From Rotaria sp. Silwood1 (taxonomy: Eukaryota; Rotifera; Eurotatoria; Philodinida; Philodinidae), in assembly GCA_905250075.1 (NCBI GenBank), contig CAJNOP010000506.1, positions 1 through 64,000 of the forward strand: a stretch of DNA of 64,000 nucleotides. The letters run 5' to 3'. Shown here piece after piece: positions 36,150 through 49,795 of this stretch (position 1 is its first letter; the number at the start of each line of letters is the position of its first letter). The notes beneath the pieces are model-generated. The model had not been told where the DNA came from. It saw only the letters and a list, made by a program, of their open reading frames with translations, and made no database searches. Both the position numbers and the translations under genes were made by a program.

Positions 36150-38240
36150 ATAACAGTTAATTCAAGTAGAAGTCAACGTTCTTCAGTGAAATGATCATGA
36201 TAAAAGTTTCTCACGAATATTTATCACTACTCAAGTGCTTGGTCAAAATGGATTTTATCAGATAATTTAGCTGAAAGAAGAAGACTTTAAGATACAAACG
36301 AATTGAAAAAGATTGGAACGAAAACCTAGAAATACATCGCAACTAAGTTCGATTAATCTTATGATGTTTGCAAAATTCTGATTGACTTGTTCGTACTTTA
36401 CGTCAGAGTTACATTCGTAGTTTATTTACATTAAGTGTCAAATAGATTATCAAATATTCTATCGTTTTTCTCATATGATGCTATTTATATTACTTAGTTA
36501 ACCTAAAACTCTATTGATATAATTACTAACAGTTGATCCTGTTGGTGATAATATAACTTCTATCTCAGAATGTATAATTAAAATAGATGTTATTATGATT
36601 AATTTCATTTCGTTCTTTGAAATCTCCTAATAATTCCATTTAACATAGTGTTTCAAAGGAAAATAGATATATTATTCGACTTCTGTTTTTAGACTTCATT
36701 ATTCTATACAAATGAATTTATTCAGAATGTCGAAAATATTTCATTTGTTTGTTTACTTTCGAAAGATATGGATAAGATCCATTTAATAGAAGCAATTCAT
36801 ATTTAGCTATCGTGCGCTCTATTTCAATGTACAAATTAAAACTGATCGAATTATTACTCAAGTTATAACTTTCGAGTTATAACTGATCAACTTGTCAGTT
36901 GCAAAAGCTAATTGAGTTATTATCATCAACTATAGTTATAACTATCAACCATTCGAAATCGATTAGGTTATTGAATTTTTGAGTAGGTCTAAGGAGACCC
37001 TTCTTCCCTTTCCGAGGTTTCTTGAGAATGGCTCGATAAAATTTTCTGAAACTTTCGGAGTACATAGATCTCGATGAGTAGAGTAAAAATTGTCATAGAT
37101 TCGAAATTCCCAAATACTTCCTTTCCAAAGATATTCTGGGTCCAAGGGTCAAAAATGACCTGAAGTTTCTCCCTCTCTGCAAAAATCTATACTTTACTTT
37201 TTAACGCCGAAAGTTTTTGTGTGGCAACTAGGATCAAATTGGTGCGCGTGTTTTTTTTCTTTGAACAATATCGTTCCCGAGGATCAGGAGAACCAAAATA
37301 ATGGAAGCACCATCAAAAAAACGCGTTTTATTCTTATGGTGTGAATTTTGTGGTACCTATTAAAATCCGGTAGGAACGAGGTTTTTAAGAATAAAGAAAA
37401 AAACATGCACCCAAATTTGATCGAAGTATCTATAAAAAAAGTTTCAGCCGTATAGGTCGTAACATGTAGAAGAAAAGGGGAGAAAACTTCAATTTTTTGT
37501 TAAAAATATCTGGTTTTGAGGAAAATTCAAAGAAAGTTGAGTTTTTTTCACTTTTTCAGCATATTTTATAAGTTTTTTCGGGTTTTTGTATATAAAATGT
37601 AAGTTTTCAGTTTCCGAACTGTGCTCATTAGATAAAGGACGTTTAAATCTATACAATAACCAGAAAAAACGAAAAATCTGGAAATGTTGGGTCAGGAAAT
37701 GGGGGGAATCCCATTAATTAAATTGAAATAGTAATTATTTTGATTTAATTAATATGTTTGATAAAATAAATAAAAATATGTATTTTATTGTACTTCACTT
37801 TAAAAATTTAGTATTTATAGATTATTATCTGAATGTTTTCTTCTATGTATTCATCTGTAAGTTACGTTTTCTTGTATTTGTATGCTGATTATAAATGAAA
37901 CGATGTATTCTTCACTGTGCAACATTAACAGTTTTTTCTATATTCATAGCTACAAGGAAACCATGTAAATTATAATCATTTTTATTGAATATATATTTAT
38001 TAAGCGTATAAGGTTTTGAATTAAAAGTATGTCTTTGAAAGTTTCATAATAGAATAAATCGATTGAATGTTGAAGTTATTATATAATTTTCAACCAAAGT
38101 TATAATTGTCCATTATAGTTATAATATTAAAATTTATTTAGAACCAGTTTAGTTATAGTTAGGTGTGCACGAGTGCCAGTAACTGGGTACTTAGTCATTT
38201 GACGTTTATTCCGCTAATTGGTCAATACTTCCCGCTTTTC
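36150..38240. other. Intergenic, nothing recognised
   Basis: Only short chance frames; no supported feature. Confidence 0.4.
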
Positions 38241-38243
38241 TAA

Positions 38244-38273
38244 GGATGTGGGTGTGGGTGTTGGTATGGGTGT
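38244..38273. repeat. Short interstitial telomeric repeat
   Basis: GGATGTGGGTGTGGGTG followed by degenerate units. A possible weak C-rich arm (ACATCC copies) lies at 38299-38320. Confidence 0.55.
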
Positions 38274-38570
38274 CGTTATTGTCATCCTAGCCATTCCGAC
38301 ATCCAAAAAACATCCACGCTTATATCAGTACTTCAACAGCCTAAGAATCATCGTATGACAATATACTAGAAAAGAAGAAAGTACTACTCTACTAATGGAC
38401 TAAAGATCAAAGGACTAGTACCCAGTCGGGACTGGGACTGGTGCATCCCTTGTTATAGTCACTAACCAACATAATTTTCAACATTACTCAAGAGTTCCAA
38501 TGTAAAAACATTAGAATAAAAATCAGATTAAAATTAATTTAGAAAAGATTAAAAATTGATTAAAATCAGA

Positions 38571-40304
38571 GGTGGGCGAAATACTCGTACTCAAGTACGA
38601 TTTTGCTCGTACTTGTACTCGAGAATTAGATAGTTGAGATCTTAGATGAAGCATATTTTATAAAAAATTCGTATGATTTTGTACTCTTCAAGATTGTACT
38701 AAACATTTTATGACTTTTTCAATCGATTTATATATATATAGTACTCGTCAGAAGTCTCGGAACATGTGAAAATCCAGAAAAATTTGAACGGTTTTTCACC
38801 AAATTTTTACCGCAGTTAGAGCTTGAAAAACTGTGATCGTGAGCACTAACCCGAACTCGATTGACTGAAATAAGAATTAAGTTGAAAGTTAAAAACTATT
38901 TTCACTTTCAGCGAACTCAATCTTAACATTCAAAGGGTATCTTGATCTGATTTATCCATCATTCTGAAGCTAGTTATACTTAAATTTCATAATCTTCGCA
39001 ATTTCATTAGAACCTAGCTGTGGATCATATTTGTTCTTATCGAGAAAGACAATGTCATAGCGCTTATGAAGAGGGAGAGAGATCATGCAAAAAGACTTGA
39101 GCATTGGATAAAAGAAAAGAACTCTACTACTCTCGTCTTTCGCTTTTTCTGTTGCTTTTAGTAATAGCTAATAAAGGACTGTGATTACGAATCCTTAATC
39201 CATTTCCGATGGAATCAATCGAAATCACTGCGAATAGAAAATATAAAGTTGTGTGTAATGTTTGCTTGGGCCACTTTTACATTGATTTGACCACAACAAG
39301 GAGACTAAGAGTTAAATTTAAAGTCATTCTGACTTCGCAGCAGTTTCTCATAAGACTTATACTGGAGATGTAAGAATAACTAGCGTCAAAAGGATGGATG
39401 AATCAGATCAAGATAGCCTTTGAATGTGAAGATTGAGTTCACTAAAGGTAAATTTGGTACAAGAACTGTTCGAATTTTCCTCGATTTTCACATGTGCATG
39501 GACTTCTGACGAATATTGTAACTGCATGACGATAATTGCCATGTCGTTGTTTACTTTCTTTTTTAAAATGTAATAAAGTTCTGCTATAATATATTCTTCT
39601 TGAAACTTGATAATAAAAGGTAGTTAAACAACATTTTGGTTGTTAATTTTTTCAATACTCTGCTTTTAACACAAATATACTACTGGCTAGAAGTCACGAA
39701 ACGTATGAAAATTCGGATGAAGATGAATCGTTTTCCACTATATTTTTACCAGAGGTGCAACTCGAAAAACTGTGATCACAAGTACCGATCCGAGCTTGAA
39801 TTGGCTGAGTAAAAATAGAGTTAGAGGTCAAGCACTGCTTTCAATCTGGTAAACACAATCTCGATATTCAAAGAATTCTTCAATCTGGCTCATTCATCAT
39901 TTTGAAGTCTGCTACTTGTTATGTCTCTCATATAAATTTTTTAGAAGAAATTAGGGATACTCGAAAGCGTAGCAAACAGAAAGTTCGAATGTTGAATGAG
40001 CCAGCTTGAAAATTCTTTTGAATATCAAGATTGTGTTTACCGGACTGAAAGCAGTGTTTGACCTCTAACTCTATTTTTACTCAAATAATTCGAGTTCCGA
40101 TCTCTGCTTGCGATCACAGTTTTTCGAGTTGCACCCCTGGTAAAAATATAGTGGAAAACGATTCATCTTCATCCGAATTTTCATACGTCCTGAGACTTCT
40201 GGCCAATAGTGTATGTCATATTTTAGAGCAACAATCATATTTTCCTAGCAACCGTTTTCGAAACTCGTATTTACGTCTCGATACGGCTGTACTCGTACAT
40301 GTAT

Positions 40305-40340
<36 letters not shown>

Positions 40341-40715
40341 ACATAATAGAAGCCCACCTCCTATTAGAAGCCCCCTGGAGGACTTGACGTGTGTGACATA
40401 TAAGAAGCCCCCTCATTTTAAAAAATTTTTCAAAATTTTTTATAACTATTCTTAGTATTTTCGTGATAGAACTTCGAAAATTTGAAGATTTTTAGATGAA
40501 AATTTGTTTTAGTGTCGTTTTACCAGCAGAAAAACCTCAAAATTCCCTAGAAAATTCTTCGAACAGCCCGTAAAAACTCTGAAAATCCCAAAAACCTTTT
40601 GAACAAAAATTTTGTACCTGAATCCTTTGAAAAATCTTAGGACGTATTAGAAGCCCCTGGGAGCTTCTAATATGGGGAGGAGTTTACTCGTACTCGAAAA
40701 AGTCCGTACTTGCCT
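38571..40715. mobile_element. Composite of foldback elements inside a possible hAT-type element
   Basis: The left edge reads CAGAGGTGGGCGAAATAC and the right edge contains GTACTTGCCTAC, a weak inverted pair of hAT style. Inside are two related foldback elements (38741-39520 and 39680-40210) whose arms share AGAAGTCTCGGAAC-like, GAAAAACTGTGATC and CATTCAAAG text. The second has ends ACTACTGGCTAGAAGTC and GACTTCTGGCCAATAGT, suggesting a Tc1/mariner-type MITE. A 35-C run and another small element follow. Confidence 0.5.
40306..40340. repeat. Poly-C run, 35 bases
   Basis: Uninterrupted C from 40306 to 40340. The adjoining 40341-40678 starts CATAATAGAAGCCCACC and ends GGGAGCTTCTAATATGGGG, so the run may mark the end of a small inverted-repeat element. 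Confidence 0.8.
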
Positions 40716-42339
40716 ACATCATTTAAAAACCTATGTTTTCAATCGATGTTGAATCACTTTGCAACAGATTATAATGAATATAAACGAAAACAATTCAAAA
40801 TTTCATTGATTATTCTGATGAATTTCGATTATAATCGATTAAAACTTGATGAGGATAAATTATTATACTTCATGCAAACTGAAATGAATCAACTAAAGAT
40901 TTTTTCATTTATTACAAAGAAAAATCAAAGAAAATCGATGGTTTTTTGAACAATTTTTAATCGATTATAATTGAAATTAACCAAAAGAATCAATCAAATT
41001 TCGATTTTTTTGTTTTATTATAATCGTTCTTTTAATCTATTTAAATCTCATTATTATCCTAATTCTTTTACATAGGTTGAATTGAAACTAATTACAATTA
41101 TTAGTCATATCCATGCTTATAAATAAGATACGCTCACATTAGGAATCAGCGAGCCACCGTCCACTTGGACCTTCGGAATAGTATAGAAAGCATTTTTCTT
41201 TATCTTTAACTTATACGATAACAATAGTTTTATCTTCTCTTCTCGTTGTTCTTGCTGACTTGATTTCTTTTCTCTCCATTTGTTGATATAATAATGAGAG
41301 AACAACAGAACAATCTATCTACTGATAAAAATAGTAATAGACGTATAAGAATGAACTAAAAATCATTTTATATAATTATTTCGTGTTTAAATATGTGGTT
41401 ATACTGACAGGAAATATTATCTAAATTTCCTCAGAACATATATTGAAGATAATTATTACTTGAGAAAACAAGAAATAGGACAGAATAATTTCAGTTTTTC
41501 AATACTATTATTTTCAGCTAATTACATTTTAAACATCATCATTGATCAAGATTCCAGAAATTCGTTAATAAGACTTTCGGTAATAGGACATTCATTGATG
41601 GCAAAATTTCGGTGGTATAAATTGATGAAAGTCTACTGTACTTTCGCCAATTGGTGAAGGTATAAAACATGTATTGGCGAAAGTATCGTGAACTGTTGCT
41701 ACTTGTCACGGAACAATATCAATATAAGATACATGTGAGGGTTAAAGCGAATGTTGTTAAAAGATATATATATATATATATATCATAGTTTACATTCAAG
41801 ATGCGGTCGAATATGAGCGAGTTATATTTTAATAAGACAAAAACGAGATTAATATGAAAGAACGACAAATAAAATACAGCCTAATGTTCGTCTGACACTA
41901 AACCTGATAAGTCTAATTTGAAAATATTCTTCTTCTTCTTTTTTTCTTTCATTTTCTTGCACGATAAACAGTTTCGCCAACAAAATGAGCAGAAGACTTG
42001 ATTGTATCAGCTAGTGATCTTGTTCAAACAATGATTATCTAGAACAATACATGAAACTTATGACCATGAAATAGATGAACACAATCTACGAATGTATGCG
42101 ATAGAAACTTTTCATCTACGTTTAATTTATTCTCATGTTGGCAAAATTTCAGGCAGCGTGTTGGAGAAAGTCATATTGACAAAATTCCTGCCATCCCATT
42201 TATTATGTAACGAAAACTATATATTGTGTTACACGTGTATTCGTGCTTGACATATAAATACAAGGAAATGTAACTTATAGATGAATGCATGAAATAGCAC
42301 TCAGAGAATAATCTATAAATACTAAAGAGGAAATCACCC
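40716..42339. other. Intergenic, nothing recognised
   Basis: Contains a short TA microsatellite near 41764-41784. No supported gene. Confidence 0.4.
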
Positions 42340-42936
42340 GAAGTGATTCAGAGTTTTTGAGCTGATATTTTGCCTATAAGTAGGACCCGATCAGACTAGA
42401 AAAGCCTAAAAGGATAAAAGTCCATAGGTTTTTCTTCTTGAGTTAAGACTATTTTACTGGGTTTATCATCCATGATAAGGAACTTATCGAAAAACTCAAA
42501 TTATAGAATTTTGATCTGAAATTTTGCCCACATGCAGATCTTGTGGTTCTTATAGTAACGTAAAAGTCTCAGACAAAATGAACGCTTTTTACTTGAAATA
42601 TTGCGTTGACATGAAACACCGATTTGTTTTGACATGTCTGTAACATGGAAGAATTTTCTTGAAAACTCATTATGTTGAGAAAGGCACATTCATTTTGTTT
42701 GAGACTTTTATACTACTATAAGGATCACAAGATCTGCATGTGAGCAAAATTTCAGATCGAAATTCTTTAACTTGATTTATTCGGTAAATCTCTTGCCATA
42801 GATGGTACACGTAGTAAAATAGCCATAATTCGAGAAGAAAAATCTATGGATATTTATCCTTTTCGGCTTTTTGTAGTCTCATCGAATCCTACTTATTATA
42901 GACAAAATATCAACTCAAAAGCTCTGAATCACTTCA
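42340..42936. mobile_element. Foldback element, about 600 bp
   Basis: The ends share GAAGTGATTCAGAG and the complement. The arms of about 260 bp (42340-42600 and 42680-42936) pair with scattered mismatches, for example GCAGATCTTGTG and CACAAGATCTGC. No coding sequence. Confidence 0.65.
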
Positions 42937-43847
42937 GAAGCTTTCTTCATAAGTTTTTAAAGTAAAGAACAATGAGATGTATATATTTTAATTTATTCTA
43001 TCAAACATATTAATTAAATCAAAAGAATTATGATTTCAATCTTAATTAAATCTACTCAAAGCTTCAAAAAGTTAATCGAGTTAATATGATTGATAGTTGT
43101 AACCCAAGTTATGACTGTTTTAACTTTTTGTCATTTTTTTCAACTATCAACTTTTTAAAAAACAGTTTTAACTTCCACATTGTTGTGAATAGATCAGATT
43201 TATTGTTTAACTCACTTCTATGTTTTCTTGAATACTTAGAATTACTGAAGAGGTTATTTCACAAGAATTCTTTCAATATTTTATGAAAAAAATGTCTCGA
43301 ATTCTGGAGTGGTATGGCTGAGCCCGTTCTGGTTCTATTCTTGTTACGCCACTAGACAGACGGTATGAACGCGCTCACATGTATAGGAAGATGCGATTTC
43401 GTCTGACATCTAACATTCTTCTAAGAATTTTAAAAATATTCATAGAGTGAGATATAAAAGACAAAGTAAGCAGAAGAACTACGTTTAACTGACATCTTTC
43501 GAACGATTTGAACAACATGGAGTTTCTTACTAGAATCATTTATTCTGAACGATTTCAGTCTAAATCGAGCATTCTAAGTATTAAATCTATTGTGAGGAGA
43601 GACAGGAGGCTTAAAATATCAAGAAAATATTCGTGTGCTTTCAATTGACTATCAACTATACTCATTAATTCTTTCAAATGAAAGATCAAAATAATTAATT
43701 ATAGAATTTATTTTACTCTATATACTAGCATTGGTATTGTTTATGTTGTTCATTTTCATCTAACTTTTACATTAGTGAAACAATGTAATTGATAAATGGA
43801 TGATGATCAAGCATTGATTTTTAATTCATTTTAAATTGTCTTTTTAG
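42937..43847. other. Upstream region of the FG-GAP gene
   Basis: A Met-starting frame at 43516 (MEFLTRIIYSERFQ) could be a 5' exon with a donor near 43575-43590, but it has no signal or membrane span. Otherwise empty. Confidence 0.25.
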
Positions 43848-46800
43848 AGGCATCGTGTGAATTTACTTTTAAACGAACGATGAAAAGTTCAATTGTTTCT
43901 AGTTCACAACCACGATCAATTGCTGTTGGTGATTTTAATCATGATCATCAAATGGATTTTGTTGTAGCAAATTCTGGTACAAATAGTATTGGAATATTTC
44001 TTGCACAAGACAATGAAACATTTACAAATCAACAAATATATTCTACTGGATTCGACTCTCGTCCTTATTCGTTGATTGCTAATGATTTTAATAATGATAG
44101 TTATTTAGATATTGCTGTTGCTAATTATGGTACCAATAATATTGGAGTATTTTTAGGAAATAAAAATGGAAAATTTGCTAATCAAAGTGTATTTTCACTT
44201 AATTCTTCTCGTCCAGTTTTTATTACTACTGGTGACTTCAATAACGATAATCAAATAGATATTGTTGTAGCAAATAATAATACTGATACTATTGGCATTC
44301 TTCTTGGAAATGGTGATGGATCGTTTCAAAATCAAATAATTTATTCAACTGATTATGATTCTCTTCCATGTGCCTTAGCAATTGGTGATTTTAACAAAGA
44401 TAATCAATTAGATATTGCTGTGGCTAATTATGGTACTGACAATATCGGTATTTTTCTTGGATATGGTAATGGGGCATTTGCAAGTCAAAGAACTTATACA
44501 ACTACTCTTAATTCGAAACCATCTTCAATCACTGTTGGAGATTTAAATAATGATAATTATCTCGATATTATAGTCACACATTATGGTACTGGCAAGATTG
44601 GTATATTTTTTGGTTATGATGATGGTACATTTGCAAAACAAACTACGTTCTTAATAAGTTCCAAGTCTCATCCATATTATATTACTCTTGGTTATTTTGA
44701 TAAGGACAATCAACTAGATATTGTTGTTGTTGATTCAGAAAACGATCAAGTACATATTCTTCTGCAATACGATAATAGAACATTTGTTACAACAACATAT
44801 GATGGAATAAATGAATCTCGTCCAGTCTTTGTTGCTGTAGCAGATTTTAATAAAGACAATCAATCAGATATTGCTATAGCCAACTATGGTACTAATAATG
44901 TACTTATACTTAGTCAATATTTTATAAAACCATCAGTAAGACAAATGAATTATCTTATTGAAAAAAATTCCCGTTCATCTTCGATTGTTATTTATGATTT
45001 TAATAATGATGATCGATTTGATTTATTAGTTAATGATTTTAATAATAATAGTTTACTTTTACTAACTGGTAATGATGATGGAACTTTTAAGCGAACAACA
45101 ACATATTCGACTGGAAATAAATCAGCTCCAAAACATATTTGTATTGGTGATTTTAACAATGACAATCGAATGGATATTGTCACAGCTAATTATGGTTCTG
45201 ATAGTGTAGGTATTCTTCTTGCACAAGGCAATGGAACTTTTTCTAATGTGACAACTTACTTTGTGAGCGATGGTTCTACACCGTGGTCAGTCAATGTTGG
45301 AGATTTCAATAATGATAATCGATTAGATATTGTCACTGCAAATTATGGATCTGGTGGCTTAGGTGTTCTTCTTGGACATGCTAATGGAACTTTTGGTAAG
45401 GCGACGACATACTCTGCTAATATTATTATTCGGCCGGTATTAATTGGTGTTGGCGATGTCAATAATGATAAACAATTGGATATTGCCACTACTGATTACA
45501 AGTCTGGCAATGTGGGTATCCTTCTGGGACTTGGTGATGGAACTTTTTCGAATGCAACGACGTACTCTGTTGGTAGTTCTTCTGCTCCAAATGGCCTCAG
45601 TCTCTTTGATTTGAATAATGATAATCATCTGGATCTTATTGTTACTACTTTCAATGGAGGTTTAGTAGGTATTTTTCTCGGATATGGAAATGGATCTTTT
45701 CAAGAAATCACAAAATATTCAACTGGTTCTACTTCGTCCACTTTTCGCATCGCTATTGCTGATTTCAACAATGATTATCGATATGATTTCGCTGTGACCG
45801 ATATCGCAAATAACGAAATAATTATCTTTTATGGATATGGGAATGGCAGTTTCCAACTCGCAAGGACATATTCTACTGGTTTTGGTTCGAAGCCGTATGA
45901 CATCGCCACTGCCAAGCTGAAGAACAGCAATCAAATAAATATCATTGTTACTTTATGGGGTATTGGGAATGTTGGTATTTTAACTGAATATGCTGCTGCA
46001 GAATTTGCAAATGAAAAAAGATATTCAACTGGTTTAGCTCCACAACCTTATTCTGTCACTGTTGGTAATTTCAATGATGATAATTATATAGACATAGCCA
46101 TCGTCAATTCAGGAAGTGATAATTTAGATATACTTTTCAATACGGGTAATGGTACATTCGAAAGACAAATAACATATCCTATTGGTGCTGATTCATATCC
46201 ACAATATGTTATTGCTGATGATATCAATAAAGATAATCATTTAGATATAGTTACTGTTAATTCAAAGAGTAATAGTATTAGTTTAATTATGGGTTATGGT
46301 AATGGAACTTTTGACATTCCAAAGGTATATTCAACTGGAGAAGATTCATATCCGTTGGCAGTAGCTATTGGTGATCTCAATAATGACAATCGAGCGGATT
46401 TAATCATTGCTAATGCAGGTACAGATAGTATAGGTATACTTATTGGATTTGATTATACAACATTTCAAAGTCATAAGACTTATTCCAGTGATAATACTCG
46501 AACACCACAGGGTATCATTACTAGTGACTTCAATAATGATAAATATCTAGATATTGCAGTTACTTTTTCTTCGAGTGATAACATTGGTATTCTTCTTGGA
46601 CATGGTAACGGAAATTTTGATGTTATGATGACTTATTCGACTGGAAATGGTTCACGACCTGTTTCCTTGGCTATTCATGATTTTAACAATGATGGACTAT
46701 TGGACATTGTTGTCGTTAATTCAGGCACTAATGACATAGGTATACTTGTTGGATATGGTAATGGAAGTTTCACTACCAGCAGAAGATATTCAACTGGATA

Positions 46801-48139
46801 TAATTCTAATCCGGTTATGATCGTCTTAACCGATATAAACAATGATGGTCAAATAGATATTGTCGTGGCCAACTATGTGGCTAATAATATAGGTATTCTA
46901 CTTGGACATGACAATTTGACTTTCGATACCATAATTACTTATTCGACTGGAATTAATTCCAAGCCACAGTCGCTTGCTATAGGTGATTTTGATAATGACG
47001 GTCAAATAGATATCGCCGTAGCTAATTATCGTACTAGCAGTATCAGTATTTTTTTAGGTTATCAAAATGGAAATTTTACAACTCAAGTAAGCTATTCAAC
47101 GGGTTATCAATCTTGGCCATATTCAATAACTGTTGGAGATTTCAATAGAGACAATCAACTTGATATTGCTACTGGTAATTTTAATATGAATGATGTCAGT
47201 ATTTTTCTTGGACATACAAATGGTACTTTTGCTTCTGTCATGACATTCTCCACTGGAGATGGTTCTGCTCCAGAATTTGTTGAAGCTCATGATTTTAATA
47301 ATGATGGCATATTAGATATCGGTGTCGCTAATTCTGGAACTAACAATATTGTTGTACTTTTTGGATTTGGAGATGGAAGTTTCTTACTAGGAACTGCATA
47401 TCGAACTGGTGTAGGATCTGGACCATATGCATTAGCTATTGGCGATTTTGACAATGACTCTCAGTTAGATATCGCCGTCGCAAATGCACAGTCAAATGAT
47501 ATAGGCATCTTTCTCGCATATGGCACAGAACTTTATGCTGGCATAACATCATATAGTATGGGTTTGGAATCACAGCCACATTCAGTTGCTATTGAGGATC
47601 TGAATAACGATGGTCTGTCAGATATTGTCGTAGCTAATTATGGTACTGACAATGTAGGTATTTTACTTGGACATAGTTATGGAGGTTTTAATAGTATAAC
47701 AACATATTCAACCGGAGTTGGTTCTTCTCCATATTCTGTTTCTATAGCTGATTTTAATAATGACAATCAATTGGATATTGTTGTTAGTAATTCTGAAACT
47801 GATAATATTGCTATTTTGATTGGTGCTGGTAATGGAACGTTTGTAATTGGAGCAATATATTCAACTGGTGCTCGTTCTCGACCATGTACAGTAGCTGTAG
47901 GTGATTTTGATAATAATAATATAACAGATATTGCTATTGCGAATTATGGTACTAATAATATATTTCTACTTTATGGATATGGAAATGGACTTTTCGGAAA
48001 TAAAACTTCATATGATCTAGGCTATGGATATCGTCCCTATTCGATTGCAATTAAAGATTTAAATCAAGACAATCGGATGGATATTGTTATTGCATGTTAT
48101 GGAACAGATCATGTAGAAACTCTAATCAAAATGTGTTAA
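43848..48139 (+). CDS. FG-GAP/VCBS repeat protein with 28 propeller blades, 5' end incomplete
   Basis: One long exon. A TTTTTAG acceptor precedes 43848, and the frame there reads ASCEFTFKRT before the Met at 43880, so the protein probably begins in an upstream exon. From the Met it is 1419 residues, almost entirely about 50-residue repeats of the form RPYSIAVGDFNNDNQLDI, VVANYGTNNIGI, LLGYGNGTF, YSTG. I count 28 copies of the calcium-loop motif (D-x-N-x-D-x-x-x-D), enough for four seven-bladed beta-propellers as in integrin-like and FG-GAP proteins. Blades 6 and 14 have degenerate loops (YFDKDNQLDI; KLKNSNQINI). Extracellular adhesion or binding is the family's usual role and is inferred here. 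Poly(A) signal at 48266. Codon use is A/T-rich like its neighbours. Confidence 0.85.
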
Positions 48140-48265
48140 TGTCACTGACATTTCATATAATTTTTCGTTTTCTCTTTATATTTCTATTAACTAACCAAGC
48201 TTTTCTTTTTAATTGCAATGAGATGTTGTTCTTGCTTTTTTTTATTTAGATGAAACTAATTATTG

Positions 48266-48271
48266 AATAAA
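48266..48271 (+). promoter_or_regulatory. Polyadenylation signal of the FG-GAP gene
   Basis: AATAAA about 125 bp after the stop codon. Confidence 0.5.
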
Positions 48272-49226
48272 TAAATATATATACTTATGACGATCTTGAC
48301 ATAACATAGTAAGTGTCGATATCATTTTACCAAACAAGAAACGCATAAGTATACCAATCGTAAGTACGTTGGTGATCTTCATCAACAAGAATTGATTTAC
48401 TTGTGTTTTTTCTGGATTAAAAACGAATTTGTTATATGTACTATTTAATCAGAAAGAATAAAATAATATAGATGCATATGAAAAAATTGTTTTAATTATA
48501 GATATTAATAAATATACTTTCACTCTGATGTTCGAAGACATTCATATAAACAAATATTGATCAGTTTACAGACTAACCAGGTGTAGTCATTGTTTTTTCT
48601 TCTTTTCAGATAGTATAGATTAATATTTAGGTTCTTTAGTATATTATTAACTAATACTACCCGTTTCAAATTACAATGTTGATAGTTATTTTTTGAATAA
48701 AATTTGACAAGAGATAGATAGTCCTATAAATTTTGCTAAAGTGCAACCATGATTTAAACACATCGCTTTACAAGTAAAAGCCTGTTTCAAAGATATCGGA
48801 AGATCGATGTTTCAGAAAATCTTTTAAAATTCATTCTCTATTTTTGGGAACTAACGCAGAGAACAATCGATTTTTCTCATAGGTAGATAGTATCGTTGCT
48901 GCTAAATAGATCTATACAAGTTACTGATCTCCATCTAGTGTTCTTCGAACAGGATTTGTTTTATCCAAAGACATGTCTATTTCGATCTAGAATATGATTA
49001 GGAACCTTAGACATATATATTTCATAGATAGCTCCTTGAATCTCATACCATTCTTTGTTTCTTCATGAGTTTTTTTTTCGTGCAGATAGAGACACTGTAT
49101 TACATCGTGATACCATTATTTTTCTATCTTTTTTTATTGGTTCTTAATTATTTTGATATTATAAAAAATATAAAATAACAACATTAAAATAAAAGAAGAA
49201 CTTTTTCTATGACTTTCTTTTGAAAT
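48272..49226. other. Intergenic, nothing recognised
   Basis: No supported gene or repeat. Confidence 0.4.
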
Positions 49227-49376
49227 CTAATCTTCATCGTATATATCATCATTATCATTATTATCTATCTGTTCTTCTTTTAGTTGTTCGGCACAATGGT
49301 TAGTTAATTTCAACTGTTCTTCGTATTTATTGTACCGTTTTAAAAAACTCAGTGGCTGCTGTAGGATTACGTGCAT
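49227..49376 (-). CDS. Possible C-terminal exon of an unknown gene
   Basis: A 49-residue minus-strand frame, LSFLKRYNKYEEQLKLTN then a strongly acidic end (NDNDDIYDED). A CTACAG acceptor-like site sits near its start. The composition looks coding, but the family is not recognised. It may belong with the fragment at 50304-50618 across the telomeric block. Confidence 0.3.
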   Translation of the reverse strand: MHVILQQPLSFLKRYNKYEEQLKLTNHCAEQLKEEQIDNNDNDDIYDED

Positions 49377-49795
49377 TTTGGATGTAAGTGTGAATGTCGA
49401 TGCAAATGAAGAGACAACTCAACTCAGACTTAAACCAAAACTCATAACTAAGCTAGCTCTATTTTCTTCATATAATATTATTGAATCGACAAGATAAACT
49501 TCATGCTATCGGCTTTGGTGGTCAATGAATACAAACTTTCAATATTGGTTCAAGTTCAGGAGTGTTAAAAGATTAGCTTGATGTTTTTATGATTTTTGAT
49601 GGAAAAATAATGGTTTTTTTGTCATATTTCGATAAAGTCAATTCATCGATTCAAAGTTTGACGTCACTTAAATTTGTTCTGTTTTTTTATTAAATAGTTC
49701 TTTTTCGGAACTCTTATTTAAAGAAAATTTTATTAATAAGAAAAGAATTGGATAATCAAGCCTCTTACGTTTTACAAAATAGAACTTGAGAACGA

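Noticed and set aside
43516-43660. Met-starting frame before the FG-GAP gene as its first exon
   Set aside because: No signal peptide or membrane span, and the best donor has the wrong phase; kept only as a weak possibility.
44992-45934. Minus-strand frames inside the FG-GAP gene
   Set aside because: Antisense shadows of the repeated coding sequence.
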